From: Oscillospiraceae bacterium | GTDB lineage: Bacteria > Bacillota > Clostridia > Oscillospirales > Oscillospiraceae | Direction of reading: 5' to 3' | Length of the DNA stretch: 64,000 nt | NCBI GenBank assembly: GCA_017406005.1 | Contig: JAFQZI010000151.1 | Span: 30,587-94,586, forward strand | In this document: in pieces, positions 15,161 to 24,556 of the stretch | Numbering within the stretch: position 1 is the stretch's first letter | Layout of the letters: every line of letters starts with the position of its first letter | The notes under the pieces: generated by a model | What the model was told of the DNA's origin: nothing | Databases searched by the model: none | The model's input: only the letters and a program-made list of their open reading frames with translations | Made by a program: the position numbers and the translations under genes

Positions 15161-16915
15161 TTGGATATTCAGGATATCATCATCCTGTTGGGCGGCGTGG
15201 CACTGTTTTTGTTTGGCATGTCGCTGATGGGCGAGGGTTTGAAAAAAGTAGCCGGAAACAGAATGGAGCTGGTACTTTATCGCCTTTCCAGTACGCCCGT
15301 TCGTGGTGTTTTTCTGGGAACAGGCGTCACAGCCATCATTCAATCGAGCTCAGCCACCTCAGCCATGGTAGTCGGCTTTGTGAACTCCGGTATGATGAAG
15401 CTGTCCCAGGCTCTCCCTGTCATTGAAGGAGCATTGATCGGCACCAGCATCACCGGCTGGATCCTGTGTCTTTCCAGTCTGCAAGGCGCGGGATGGGTAA
15501 CGATCCTGTCCGCTTCAACGCTCGCAGCCATTGTTGCCGTTGCAGGCATTATTCTTCGGATGTTTTCAAAAAAGCAGATCCGACGTCATGCCGGCGAGAT
15601 CATGCTGGGATTTTCGGTTTTGATGTTTGGCATGCAGACAATGAGCGGTGCTGTAGAGCCCTTAAAGGAAAGCGCTACCTTCATTGAGCTTATGACCAGC
15701 TTCTCTCACCCGCTGATTGGCATCCTGGTTGCTGCAGTGTTTACTGCAATTCTACAGAGTGCTTCTGCTGCAATCGGTATTCTGCAGGCACTCAGCATGA
15801 CCGGTGCAATCAGCTTTGCGGTTGCCTGGCCTATGATTCTGGGTATCGGCATCGGGTCTGCTGCTCCGGTGCTGCTGTCAGCAATCGGAGCGAAATCCGA
15901 CGGTCGCCGTGTTGCGCTGTTGTTCCTTCTCATTGAGTTGATTGCCGCTACTGTTTTTGCTGTTCTTTACTATGGGGCGGATGCGTTGTTTCATTTTGGG
16001 TTCGGCAGCCTTGTCATGAACCCGGTTCTGATCGCTGCGATTAACACGGGCTTCCGTGTATTGAGCATTGCAATGATTCTCCCCTTCAACCGTGCCCTGA
16101 TTGCTCTGACCGAGCGCCTGATCCGTACCAGTGAGGATGAAGCTCTGGCTAATGCATCGCTGGACCGTCTGGATGAACGTTTTCTTGCTCACCCGGCACT
16201 GGCTGTGGAGCAAAGCCGTCTGACTACGAATGACATGCTTGAAACCTCACGCCAGAATCTAATGGAAGCTCTCTCCCTGCTGGTCAATTACAGCGATGAA
16301 AGCTTTTCCGCTGTGGAAGCGCGTGAAGATCGCGTCGACCAGTATGAAGATAAGATCGGCAGTTATCTGGTGCGCCTGAACTCTATGGAACTCAGCCGTT
16401 CACAGAGTATTGAGGTCTCCAAAATTTTGCACACACTCAGCGACTTTGAACGTATCAGCGACCATGCAATGAATATCGCGGAGACCGCTCGGGAGATACA
16501 TGAGAAGAAAATTCACTTCTCTGAACAAGGCCAGATTGAATTGAACGTACTGCTGCAGGCAATCTACGAAGTCCTGCGCCTTTCCTTCAACGCTTTCTCC
16601 GCAAATGATACCAGCCTCGCCTTTCGTGTTGAACCGCTGGAGGAGCACATTGACGAGCTGTGTGACGAGATGAAGAATCACCATGTCGAGCGTCTGCAGA
16701 CCGGTGTCTGCTCCATCGACATCGGCTTTGTTTACAATGATCTGCTGACGAATCTCGAGCGTGTGGCTGACCACTGCTCAAACGTTGCTCTTGCCGTAAT
16801 CGAGACAGAAGAGAACACATTTGATGCACACGACTATGTGATCCGCGTGCGTGAACAGAGAGAGCACCATTTCGATACCTATTACAATGAATACTGCGAG
16901 AGATTTGTGATATAA
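15161..16915 (+). CDS. Na/Pi cotransporter with PhoU-like domain
   Basis: 584 residues from a TTG start with AAGGAGG at 15146-15152, which is far better placed than any ATG upstream. Two inverted Na_Pi_cotrans repeats carry the signature QSSSATSAMVVGF (about residues 65-77) and AILQSASAAIGIL. A cytoplasmic PhoU-like helical domain fills residues 345 to the end. This NptA/YjbB-type architecture moves phosphate with sodium; the PhoU part is thought to regulate transport. No pst or pho genes are adjacent. A stable hairpin terminator follows. Confidence 0.92.
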   Translation: MDIQDIIILLGGVALFLFGMSLMGEGLKKVAGNRMELVLYRLSSTPVRGVFLGTGVTAIIQSSSATSAMVVGFVNSGMMKLSQALPVIEGALIGTSITGWILCLSSLQGAGWVTILSASTLAAIVAVAGIILRMFSKKQIRRHAGEIMLGFSVLMFGMQTMSGAVEPLKESATFIELMTSFSHPLIGILVAAVFTAILQSASAAIGILQALSMTGAISFAVAWPMILGIGIGSAAPVLLSAIGAKSDGRRVALLFLLIELIAATVFAVLYYGADALFHFGFGSLVMNPVLIAAINTGFRVLSIAMILPFNRALIALTERLIRTSEDEALANASLDRLDERFLAHPALAVEQSRLTTNDMLETSRQNLMEALSLLVNYSDESFSAVEAREDRVDQYEDKIGSYLVRLNSMELSRSQSIEVSKILHTLSDFERISDHAMNIAETAREIHEKKIHFSEQGQIELNVLLQAIYEVLRLSFNAFSANDTSLAFRVEPLEEHIDELCDEMKNHHVERLQTGVCSIDIGFVYNDLLTNLERVADHCSNVALAVIETEENTFDAHDYVIRVREQREHHFDTYYNEYCERFVI

Positions 16916-16935
16916 CACGACACTCTCACGTTAAT

Positions 16936-16998
16936 AAAACTCCTGAAACAGCATTTGGTTACTTACCTTGTCTGCTTCAGGAGTTTTGCTGTTTTTTC
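16936..16998 (+). terminator. Terminator after the Na/Pi cotransporter
   Basis: AAAACTCCTGAA (from 16937) pairs with TTCAGGAGTTTT (16976-16987) across a 27-base loop, followed by GCTGTTTTTTCC. It could act in both directions against the convergent ECF gene. Confidence 0.7.
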
Positions 16999-17015
16999 CT
17001 TTTTTTCAGGTCACT

Positions 17016-17549
17016 TCAACCGGCAGAATCTTCCGGGAAATAGCGGTGATACAGTTTGACGATGCCGCACTTCCAGCAGAGCAGAAGAGCAAAGACGGAG
17101 CCGACAGCTGTCTGCATCACCTGGAACGGGAATTTCGCAACCGCATAAGCCGGTGTGCTGTAAATATAGGCACGGCCGATCGTATATCCCGTAAAAGTGA
17201 TAATCCAGCCCAGAACCGCGCCGACGATAGAACCCCTTTCCTGATGCCGTGCGAAATACTTATGCACGCAGAGGGAAATCACAACAGCCTGCAGGCCATG
17301 CACTACAAGAGAGACAAACATCGGTGCGGGATAAAAAAGCATATCGCCGATGAATGCACCGACCCCGCCTACCAGAAAGGCACTGAAAGGATCCAGCAGG
17401 ACAGCTGCCGTGACAATAATCACATCATTGAGATACATATGACCGCCGGGCACCGGGATGCTCAGCACACTGGTGCTCATAATAATATTCATTGCCATCA
17501 GCAGGGCTGTAATGGTCATTTTACGAACAGAAAACCGGCTTTCACTCAT
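17016..17549 (-). CDS. ECF transporter S component
   Basis: 177 residues with about six membrane segments. The N-terminal SVRKMTITALLMAMNIIMS and the VPGGHMYLNDVIIVTAAVLLDP loop are typical of substrate-binding S components of energy-coupling-factor vitamin importers. S components work with a shared EcfAAT module, which is not in this window. The vitamin cannot be told from sequence, and no riboswitch is evident upstream. The start at 17549 is chosen because AGAGGAG lies about 10 bases before it. Confidence 0.82.
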   Translation of the reverse strand: MSESRFSVRKMTITALLMAMNIIMSTSVLSIPVPGGHMYLNDVIIVTAAVLLDPFSAFLVGGVGAFIGDMLFYPAPMFVSLVVHGLQAVVISLCVHKYFARHQERGSIVGAVLGWIITFTGYTIGRAYIYSTPAYAVAKFPFQVMQTAVGSVFALLLCWKCGIVKLYHRYFPEDSAG

Positions 17550-17636
17550 CAAAACCACTCCTCTCTCTAAGAGCAGTTTGATTATATACCTATTCTGGTC
17601 TTATTTCTATAGCCAGTTTTACACTTTTTTATAAGG

Positions 17637-18845
17637 TCAGTTTGCTTCGCAGGGCAACTGAACATAAAAAGAATTCACACCGTTGCGGCTTTCTGCCCAG
17701 ATCTTCCCCTTATGCGCCGTTACAATTCTTTCTGCAATTGCCAAACCCAGACCGTAACTGTGGTTCATGCTTCTGGCTTTATCCACCCGATAAAACCGGC
17801 GGAAGATCTTCTTCAGATCCTCAGCGCTGATTTCTTCCCCCTCATCCGATACCTCCAGAAGGGCGAAACGGCCTTTGCGGGAAAGCCTGACCGTTGTTAC
17901 GGCATTTTCACGGCAATATTTCTGCGCATTGTCCAGCAGGATTTCCACCATCTGACGAAGCTTTGTCCCATCGCCGCGGACAAAGATACCATTCTCGATC
18001 TCCGGCTGCAAAGTGAGCCCCTTTTCAAAGAAAACCGCTTCAAAAAGCATAATCGAATCATTGACCGCATTGCTCCAGTCAACTCTCTGAAAAGTTTTTG
18101 TCTGTGCGGTGTCATCTGCCCGGGTAAGCATCAGCATCTCTTCGATCAGCCCGCGCATCTGCTGCCCCATTGTCTGAATGGAAGAGGCAAAGCGGGCATG
18201 CTCTGCTTCCCCGTATCCTCCGTTCTGGAGAAGTTCCGCATTGGTGAGGATAACGGTCAGCGGTGTTTTCAGCTCGTGCGAGGCATCCGCAACAAACTGC
18301 TTTTGTTGTTCCCATGCCTGTGCCACAGGGCGCACCGCCCAGCCGGACAGCAGAATACTGACAACGAGGAACAGCCCCAGCCCTGCAAGCCCAATTAAAA
18401 CGCAGCTTGTGATCAGGCCTTTCATAGCCCGCATTTCACTGGTGATGTCCGAGAAGACATAAACATTCTCTGACGGCCTCTCATGGCGCAGATAGCGCAG
18501 ATGATAGGAATCTATGGTCCCTGTCTCACCCTCTCCGGAATCCGCAGCCTCGATCAGCCCGTACAGCAGCTCTTCATCGGAAAGATCATAGTACCCGCCC
18601 ACGCAGGAAAGGATCTCCCCTTCCTTGCTCACGGTTATCCTGAAAAACGGCAGGTTCATATCCGATGAATCTGCCGGAAGAGCGGGAGTTCTCGGCCTAA
18701 GCGCGATCTCCCGCATCATCTGGATGTTATCTCTTTCTATCTGCGCTCTGGTGAAAACGAGCACCAGCCCGAGCATCAACCCCAGCAGCACCAGAACGAT
18801 CACCATGATGGTCAGGATAAATTTCAGCCGGAGCTTCCTGATCAT
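17637..18845 (-). CDS. Sensor histidine kinase
   Basis: 402 residues. Membrane segments at about 9-32 and 144-168 flank a roughly 110-residue external sensor region. The H-box has the phospho-acceptor His190 (FVADASHELKTPL). The ATPase domain shows an N-box (EILLDNAQKY), a degenerate G1 box (DEGEEIS, usually DxGxG) and a G2 box (GLGLAIAERI). It overlaps the response regulator by four bases (ATGA), so the two are translated together as a partner pair. It is the last gene of the VTC-DUF4956-CotH-RR-HK run. The signal is unknown; the gene set points to the cell envelope. Confidence 0.95.
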   Translation of the reverse strand: MIRKLRLKFILTIMVIVLVLLGLMLGLVLVFTRAQIERDNIQMMREIALRPRTPALPADSSDMNLPFFRITVSKEGEILSCVGGYYDLSDEELLYGLIEAADSGEGETGTIDSYHLRYLRHERPSENVYVFSDITSEMRAMKGLITSCVLIGLAGLGLFLVVSILLSGWAVRPVAQAWEQQKQFVADASHELKTPLTVILTNAELLQNGGYGEAEHARFASSIQTMGQQMRGLIEEMLMLTRADDTAQTKTFQRVDWSNAVNDSIMLFEAVFFEKGLTLQPEIENGIFVRGDGTKLRQMVEILLDNAQKYCRENAVTTVRLSRKGRFALLEVSDEGEEISAEDLKKIFRRFYRVDKARSMNHSYGLGLAIAERIVTAHKGKIWAESRNGVNSFYVQLPCEAN

Positions 18846-19516
18846 GCTTCTTCAACCTCCAAATGGTAGCCCATGCGCCGGATTGCTGCAATGTTCAGAT
18901 TGGAACCGATGCTGGCAAGTTTTTTCCTCAGAAATCCGACATAAACTTCCACATGGTTTTCCACCGCATTGGATTCCAGCCCCCAGATCCGGGAAAGGAT
19001 AATCTCTTTGGAAAGGATCTGATCACGTGACTGCAACAAAAACCGCATGACGTCAAATTCTCTTGCCGAAAGCCGGATGCTCTTTTCTCCGCAGATCAGA
19101 AGCCCGGTGGAAAGATCCAGCCTCGTATTGCCGTAGCAAAGCTCATCCACCTGATTCCCCTGTCTGCGGAGCAGTGCATTGATACAGGCCAGCAACTCAC
19201 GGCTGTCAAACGGCTTCGTCAGATAATAATCCGCCCCCGCGTTCAGCCCCTGGATTCTGTCTTCCAGCTCGGATTTTGCCGTCAGCATCAGGATCGGTGT
19301 TGTGCAGCGCTTTGCCCTTACTCTCTGCGCAACTTCATAGCCGTTCAGCCCGGGCATCATTACATCCAGGATCAGCAGATCATAGATGCCGAGTTCTGCA
19401 TATTCCTCTCCGCTTTCGCCGTCATAAACAGCTTCTGTTTCAAAGCCTTTCGAACGAAGCAGATATTCTATGGAATCCGCCAGTAGTTTTTCGTCTTCAA
19501 TAATCAGAATCCGCAT
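18842..19516 (-). CDS. OmpR/PhoB-family response regulator
   Basis: 224 residues. The receiver domain has the acidic pocket EDE (7-9), phospho-acceptor Asp51 (LILDVMMPG), Thr79 and Lys101. A winged helix-turn-helix follows from about 125 (SAREFDVMRFLLQSRDQILSKEIIL, RRMGYHLE). Proteins of this class bind direct repeats spaced by one helical turn, and its own operon has four such repeats upstream (22983-23020). Three more promoters in this window have the same repeat. I infer that it activates all four. Confidence 0.95.
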   Translation of the reverse strand: MRILIIEDEKLLADSIEYLLRSKGFETEAVYDGESGEEYAELGIYDLLILDVMMPGLNGYEVAQRVRAKRCTTPILMLTAKSELEDRIQGLNAGADYYLTKPFDSRELLACINALLRRQGNQVDELCYGNTRLDLSTGLLICGEKSIRLSAREFDVMRFLLQSRDQILSKEIILSRIWGLESNAVENHVEVYVGFLRKKLASIGSNLNIAAIRRMGYHLEVEEA

Positions 19517-19536
19517 TTTTCATTTCCCTTCCTGCT

Positions 19537-21492
19537 TCATGCATAGCGTCTGAACCGCCATACAATCACCAGACCAACCATCAAAGTGAGAACCGATGCG
19601 CCGAGCAGGAGCCAAGCATCCCGGCTAACAGAAGAATTTCCGCCGGACATTCCGGGAAAGCCGCCGTTGCCGGGAGGCGAAAAGCTGCTTCCGCTTTCAG
19701 GCGATGAAAAGCTGCTGTTTTCGGACGGCGAAAAACTGCTGTCATCCGGAGGAGAAAAGTTGCTGTTATCCGGAGAAGAAAAGCTTCCTCCGCCACCGGG
19801 AGACGGGAAGCCACTCCCTCCGCCGGGAAATCCGTTTTGCCCTTCGGAACCGGACCGGCCCGGCCGATCTCCTCCCGGACCGCCGCCGAAGCCTCCGCCG
19901 TTATTCATACTCCCCAAATCAGAAAGGTTGAGATTGGAAGCAGCAATCAGAGCAGAACTGTCTGCACTCTGCCCGTCATCTGTTGAGGGGATCGCTCCGT
20001 CGAGCTGACCGCGAATGCTGTCAATTCTCAAAGAACAAAAACTGCGGAGTGTGTCCACACCTTGCTCAAATTCTTCATAGGTGCAGAAAGCCGTCGGATC
20101 CTTCTCCACATAAGGCGCAATCATTTCACGCGTCTCGTCGATCATTCCGATTATGTCAACCGAATCCAGAAATTCGGCAAACAGTTCATGGTACTGCTCC
20201 AGATATTCTTCGCTGTTGACAATCCAACCCCACATCGGGCGGTCATCGGCAGTGGCGGACAGAGGATCATCAATCGGGTCATTCACGGCATCCGTTGCAT
20301 CTGCAGATCCCTGGAAGGAACCGAAAGCAAGATTGTAGTCCCAGGGGATCATGGCGAGGCGGCCATCTGCTTCGTGCAGATAGTAATTGTGAATCATGGA
20401 GCCCGTATAGCTGTCGCTGTTGACCGTAAAATTATGCACCACGAAATAACGTAGCACCTCATCCATATCCAGCACATCCTCCAGACCGGTTCCTTCGCTG
20501 AGCTGCTTCAGACTCCGGATCAGGCGGATTTTGTCCGCATAGGTTACACCTGTTTTCGCATTATTAAAAATGTTGGAATAGCTGTCAGGATCGTCGTCAG
20601 TATACTTCAATTTTACATCGCTGCTTCCCATACCCATACCGCCGGGCATCTTGGGACGAGAAGAAGACGGAGGCATCTGAAATCCGGTACCCATCTCATC
20701 TGCTGAGGGCGGAGTGAGCGTTTCCGTTTGCTCGTCGGCTTTTTGAGGCTCAGCAGTTTCCTGTGTGTTTTCTGTATCCGACCGGCGCTTCCAGGGCATT
20801 CCCATATCTTCCCCGAACTCCTCCATGAAGTCATCCATGTTGAAGTTTTTGCCGTTGCCCGGTCCACCGCCGCCGAAGCTCATGGAGTCCGGCTTATACA
20901 GATCGCCGCTGCCGCCGTAAACACGCTGCATGAAGCTGTCTTCTACCGCTTCCACGGCAAGATATAGCCCCCAGTCTTCTCCGTTCACCGTAACCCAGGC
21001 ATAAGAACAAAGAGGTGCATCTGCGCCGAATTCATCCATCATCCGATACGTCAGATAATCCTTCATGTAGGTGTTATCCTGAATCAGATTGTTCAGGCAC
21101 AGCTTATCCAGGCCGTGATAGCTTTTTCCTCCGTCATACTGGTCAAACTCAATCTTAAAGCTGTAGCGACTGCTGCCCATAGTCGCCACCGAAGAAAGAG
21201 AAGTATTCCCTTTTCCGCGGATCGCGACATTCCTGACCGCTTCGTTGTCAATGATGACGGAACAGACCGTGTATTCCTCACTCGTCGCCGTTTCCAGAAA
21301 TTCGTCCCAGTCATCGATCACAATATTGATCGTATGGACTTTGGAAGTGTCAAACAGCGTATCTTCATAGCCCATAACACGCTCTGCATTCTCCACGCCA
21401 AGCGCGGATGCATTCATAAACAGAACCGTTATCAGCAGTGAGACAATGAGCACGGCAACGCAGATTTTATCAAAATTAGGATGCGTTGACAT
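19537..21492 (-). CDS. CotH-like kinase, membrane-anchored, with low-complexity tail
   Basis: 651 residues. One hydrophobic segment at 10-30 and another at about 626-647 place the body outside the cell. The CotH kinase fold spans about 50-500: GSSRYSFKIEFD holds the ATP-binding Lys, NSDS (358-361) and PWDYN (383-387) hold the catalytic and metal Asp residues. CotH proteins of Bacillus phosphorylate spore coat proteins. A Met/Gly-rich insert (202-296) interrupts the domain, and residues 530-625 are repeats built from Gly, Ser, Pro and Phe (SFSPPD-like). It lies between DUF4956 and the response regulator, in the well-known VTC-DUF4956-CotH grouping. Its substrate is unknown; the Ser-rich tail is a candidate for self-phosphorylation. 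Confidence 0.9.
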   Translation of the reverse strand: MSTHPNFDKICVAVLIVSLLITVLFMNASALGVENAERVMGYEDTLFDTSKVHTINIVIDDWDEFLETATSEEYTVCSVIIDNEAVRNVAIRGKGNTSLSSVATMGSSRYSFKIEFDQYDGGKSYHGLDKLCLNNLIQDNTYMKDYLTYRMMDEFGADAPLCSYAWVTVNGEDWGLYLAVEAVEDSFMQRVYGGSGDLYKPDSMSFGGGGPGNGKNFNMDDFMEEFGEDMGMPWKRRSDTENTQETAEPQKADEQTETLTPPSADEMGTGFQMPPSSSRPKMPGGMGMGSSDVKLKYTDDDPDSYSNIFNNAKTGVTYADKIRLIRSLKQLSEGTGLEDVLDMDEVLRYFVVHNFTVNSDSYTGSMIHNYYLHEADGRLAMIPWDYNLAFGSFQGSADATDAVNDPIDDPLSATADDRPMWGWIVNSEEYLEQYHELFAEFLDSVDIIGMIDETREMIAPYVEKDPTAFCTYEEFEQGVDTLRSFCSLRIDSIRGQLDGAIPSTDDGQSADSSALIAASNLNLSDLGSMNNGGGFGGGPGGDRPGRSGSEGQNGFPGGGSGFPSPGGGGSFSSPDNSNFSPPDDSSFSPSENSSFSSPESGSSFSPPGNGGFPGMSGGNSSVSRDAWLLLGASVLTLMVGLVIVWRFRRYA

Positions 21493-21528
21493 ACCTATTA
21501 AGTTTCCTTTCTGTACTTCCCTTTTGAG

Positions 21529-21556
21529 AAAAATGACAGCCCGTCAGGGCTGCCGG
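21529..21556 (-). terminator. Terminator-like hairpin between DUF4956 and CotH genes
   Basis: On the minus strand GGCAGCCC-TGAC-GGGCTGTC followed by ATTTTTC. It lies in the 72-base gap inside the operon and could reduce expression of CotH and the two-component genes relative to VTC and DUF4956. Confidence 0.55.
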
Positions 21557-21564
21557 ATAAAACC

Positions 21565-22236
21565 TTATCCCATGTAATCTCCGTTATAGCTGACCAGCAC
21601 AGCGCTTTGTACGCCGTCCAGATCCGAGAGCTCATTGATAAAGTCGGTGTCGTCAGAGAACAGGCGGACCTCCAGATTCAGCTCCACAGAGCCTTTCTGC
21701 GCGCTCTTGCTCTTTACCGTGCAGCGCTTTGTCTTCTCTTTCAGATAGGCAAGCGCTTTCTCTTCACTCTCATGCCCATTGCAGGTCAGCACCACAATGT
21801 ACGGGTTCGCCATATCTTTGCGGTTGGCAAAAATCAGCAGGATGATACCGATCAGCACACTGCCGAACACTGCCAGAGGGATCATCCCCGCTGCCAGCAC
21901 AATACCTGCTGCAATCGCCCAGAAGAGGAAGGCAATGTCCAGCGGTTCCTTGATTGCCGTACGGAAACGGACAATGGACAAAGCACCAACCATACCGAGT
22001 GACAGCACCACGTTGGATGTCACAGCCAGGATCACCAGCGTCGTAATCATGGTGAGTGCCACGAGCGTTACCCCAAAGCTGGAGGAATACATCACGCCCG
22101 AATAGGTCTTCTTATAGATGAAAAAGATAAACAGGCCAAGCCCGAATGCCAACACAAGTGCCAGCACCATATCGAAAATGCTGATGGACGATACATTGTC
22201 CAGAAAGCTGGATTTAAAAATGTCTCTGAATGTCAT
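21565..22236 (-). CDS. DUF4956 membrane protein
   Basis: 223 residues. About four membrane segments in residues 20-135 hold the family signature SLGMVGALSIVRFRTAIKEP, followed by a soluble C-terminal domain of about 80 residues. Members are regularly encoded beside VTC-type polyphosphate polymerases and CotH kinases. No biochemical role is established; a transporter or assembly partner for the polymer made by the VTC protein is an attractive guess. It is 15 bases from the VTC gene in the same operon. Confidence 0.88.
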   Translation of the reverse strand: MTFRDIFKSSFLDNVSSISIFDMVLALVLAFGLGLFIFFIYKKTYSGVMYSSSFGVTLVALTMITTLVILAVTSNVVLSLGMVGALSIVRFRTAIKEPLDIAFLFWAIAAGIVLAAGMIPLAVFGSVLIGIILLIFANRKDMANPYIVVLTCNGHESEEKALAYLKEKTKRCTVKSKSAQKGSVELNLEVRLFSDDTDFINELSDLDGVQSAVLVSYNGDYMG

Positions 22237-22251
22237 GATTCTTCTCCTGTC

Positions 22252-22932
22252 TTAACCATATATTCTGCACTGGGCATATTTTGAAAAAGCTGATTCTCTC
22301 CTGCCGGGGGTCTGCACCGCTGCACGGATGATCTCCGGCAGATATTCATCCCACTTGACTTCCAGAAGGATCGGGGAATCACCCGCGGGGACTGTGATAC
22401 AGTCCGGATTTAAGAAATCCGTACAACTCATCCCCGTTCGGATATTATAATCAAAGGTAACCCTCACATTCCCCGGCCGGTAAATGAAGGGTTCCCGGGT
22501 ATAGTCCACAATCGTCTTGGGCCGCAGCCGCTGATAACGCATTTTGCAGTAGAGTTCCTGCACCAGCGGCCTTCCGCTGTCCATCATCCAGTCCAGCTCC
22601 CCATCCACGATGGCCTGTGCCTCTTCTCTGGTCAGGGATGCGCTGTACTTGGTGCCGAGACCGTTGCGCTTTCCCTTTTTCTCCAGGTGGATCACTGAAG
22701 GGTCGCCGTTATAATACCGGATACGGAACTTTTCCCGCATGTTCACTCCATCGACCTTTTCCCGCAGGGCTTTGTCGTCCGGATTGTCAAAGTAGAGGCT
22801 TCGGATGAGGTACTTCCCGCCGACAGCATGAGGATCCGGCTCCATAACGGCCCGCAGCCGCTGCCGGATCGTCAGCAGATCCAAGTAGTTCAGCTCGTGC
22901 TTCCATTCATGCCGGTAATGGATCTCTTCCAT
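22252..22932 (-). CDS. VTC-domain polyphosphate polymerase-like protein
   Basis: 226 residues making up a single triphosphate-tunnel fold. Basic and acidic motifs that line the tunnel are visible: RHEWKHELNY, IRSLYFDN, REKFRIRYYNGD, HLEKKGKRNG, VRVTFDYNIRTG and ILLEVKWDEYLP. In yeast, Vtc4 makes polyphosphate from ATP; bacterial stand-alone domains are presumed to do similar chemistry. ATG at 22932 is preferred (GGGGGAG upstream) over a GTG six bases earlier. First gene of the operon leading to CotH and the two-component system. Confidence 0.9.
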   Translation of the reverse strand: MEEIHYRHEWKHELNYLDLLTIRQRLRAVMEPDPHAVGGKYLIRSLYFDNPDDKALREKVDGVNMREKFRIRYYNGDPSVIHLEKKGKRNGLGTKYSASLTREEAQAIVDGELDWMMDSGRPLVQELYCKMRYQRLRPKTIVDYTREPFIYRPGNVRVTFDYNIRTGMSCTDFLNPDCITVPAGDSPILLEVKWDEYLPEIIRAAVQTPGRRESAFSKYAQCRIYG

Positions 22933-22965
22933 CTGCACACTCCCCCTTTCGTTTTGCTGTGCCGT

Positions 22966-23022
22966 ATTTTACTTCTGAATTCTGAAAAGAAACTGAAAAA
23001 GAATATGAAAAGATTTTGAATA
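22966..23022 (-). promoter_or_regulatory. VTC operon promoter with four TGAAAA direct repeats (site A)
   Basis: Plus-strand TGAAAA-type hexamers begin at 22983, 22994, 23006 and 23017 (periods 11, 12, 11). On the minus strand the proximal copy TTTTCA ends exactly 11 bases before the -10 box TAAAAT (22966-22971); no -35 box is visible. This is the arrangement of a PhoB/OmpR-class activator site replacing the -35 element. Sites B, C and D have the same geometry. Confidence 0.75.
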
Positions 23023-23082
23023 TTACAAAAATTCAGATCCCCGGAACCCGGCTGACGTAATACAGAAAAACAGAAACTGATA

Positions 23083-23808
23083 TTACTGTTTCTTCTCTGC
23101 AAAAAACGGAACGGGAGACTCTTTAATCCATCTGACAGAAACAGATTGTATACCGGGCATGGATCGCACCGTTTCAAGAAAAGCGGTGATATCTTTATTG
23201 GTAGAAAGCGTAATGTCGGCACGGTAACCTGATTCCGATGCACTGTCCATATGGATATGAAGATTCCTGATCATCATCCTCCTGTCTTTGCAGCCGCGGA
23301 GGACTTCATCCAGGGATGTCTTATCTCTGTACAGGAGCTCGATAACCATTTCCGGACGCTGCTTGATACGAAGCCCGAATCTCGCCAGAAAGGTTTCGGT
23401 AATCAGGACGAGAAGCGTCCCGAGGATCCCGCCTTCATAAAAGCCGCTTCCGATCGCAAGGCCTATGATACCGGTCGTCCAGAGCCCGGCGGCAGTCGTC
23501 AAACCCTTGATGGACATTTTTTTGGTGACGATGATCGTCCCCATGCCGATAAAACCAAGGCCGGTTATAACCTGCCCGCTAAGGCGGGTAAGATCAGCCG
23601 GGAGATGAAGCCCGAGAACCAGATAATGGCCGGTAACCGCTGCCGTTGCACCGCTCAGGCAGACAAGAATATGTGTCCTGAAGCCGGCAGGCCGGTTCTT
23701 TGCAGATCGCTCCAAGCCGATCACCATTCCGCAGAGAACAGCGATCAGGAGCCGCACCAGCAGTGCCGTAAAATCCATTCCGCGTAAAGGATTAAATAAT
23801 TCAAGCAT
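23083..23808 (-). CDS. MgtC/SapB-family membrane protein, copy 1
   Basis: 241 residues. The N-terminal membrane domain (about 15-140) has the family motifs GMVIGLER, AGFRTHILVCLSGA and TGLGFIGMGTIIV. The C-terminal part (about 155-230) looks like an ACT-type soluble domain. MgtC proteins are linked to survival in low magnesium and to control of F-ATPase or phosphate uptake; the exact activity is unsettled. It lies 25 bases after a second copy (23834-24556) and forms a two-gene operon with it. The two differ widely in sequence, so they may pair as a heteromer or act on different targets. Confidence 0.9.
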   Translation of the reverse strand: MLELFNPLRGMDFTALLVRLLIAVLCGMVIGLERSAKNRPAGFRTHILVCLSGATAAVTGHYLVLGLHLPADLTRLSGQVITGLGFIGMGTIIVTKKMSIKGLTTAAGLWTTGIIGLAIGSGFYEGGILGTLLVLITETFLARFGLRIKQRPEMVIELLYRDKTSLDEVLRGCKDRRMMIRNLHIHMDSASESGYRADITLSTNKDITAFLETVRSMPGIQSVSVRWIKESPVPFFAEKKQ

Positions 23809-23833
23809 TTTTACAGTTCCCTCATTCTTTCTC

Positions 23834-24556
23834 TCAGGATATGAGCTCCTGCACGGAGCTTACACATTCAAGCTCAGCTACCGAACTGAGCATAGCGGAA
23901 TGAGAACTGTTGTCACGGCTCATCTGAAGAACAAAAATGGCCGAAGCCGGTGAGCCGCTTACTTCCACATCGATATCAAATACTTTCGCGTCCTGCTTTT
24001 CAATCACAGCAGTAATAGCTTCAAGATGTTCGACCGCATCAAACTCCACATTCAGTGTGATATTCCGCAGCCGCCGCTTAAAAAGAACTTCCAAAGGAGC
24101 CATCACATTTAGGACTAGCACAATAAGAACGAGAACAAGAATTACACATTCATAAAAACCGGCTCCTGCAGCAAGGCTCATACAGACTGTAGCAAGCAAT
24201 CCGGTTGCAGTGGTGAGGCCTTTCACCTGCTGATGTGCAACCTTTAAAATGGTGCCCGTTCCAAGGAATCCAATCCCTGTAATAGCCTGAGAAGCAAGCC
24301 TTGAGGCATCGAACTTTTCACCTGCGATGGCAATATCTTCCGCCCAGGCACCATGGATCATTTCATATTCATACAGTGTCAGCAACACAGCAAGCACTGA
24401 CCCGAGACTGATGAGCATATAAGTACGAAGCCCGGCAGCACAGTCATTTTTTGAACGGCCGTACCCGATCACCCCGCCGCACAAAAGTGCAAGCAGAAGA
24501 CGGAGTATGATACCCGGGAACGTAATAGTCCGCAAAGGGTCTAAGAATGGGAGCAT
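23834..24556 (-). CDS. MgtC/SapB-family membrane protein, copy 2
   Basis: 240 residues with the same plan as its downstream neighbour. GGVIGYGRSKNDCAAGLRTYMLISLGSVLA and AITGIGFLGTGTIL lie in four to five membrane segments, and an ACT-like tail (NITLNVEFDAVEHLEAITAVI) follows. The usual GLER motif is GYGR here. The 236-base gap upstream holds a -10 box TATAAT on the minus strand (24663-24668) without a convincing -35; I see nothing else in it. Confidence 0.9.
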   Translation of the reverse strand: MLPFLDPLRTITFPGIILRLLLALLCGGVIGYGRSKNDCAAGLRTYMLISLGSVLAVLLTLYEYEMIHGAWAEDIAIAGEKFDASRLASQAITGIGFLGTGTILKVAHQQVKGLTTATGLLATVCMSLAAGAGFYECVILVLVLIVLVLNVMAPLEVLFKRRLRNITLNVEFDAVEHLEAITAVIEKQDAKVFDIDVEVSGSPASAIFVLQMSRDNSSHSAMLSSVAELECVSSVQELIS

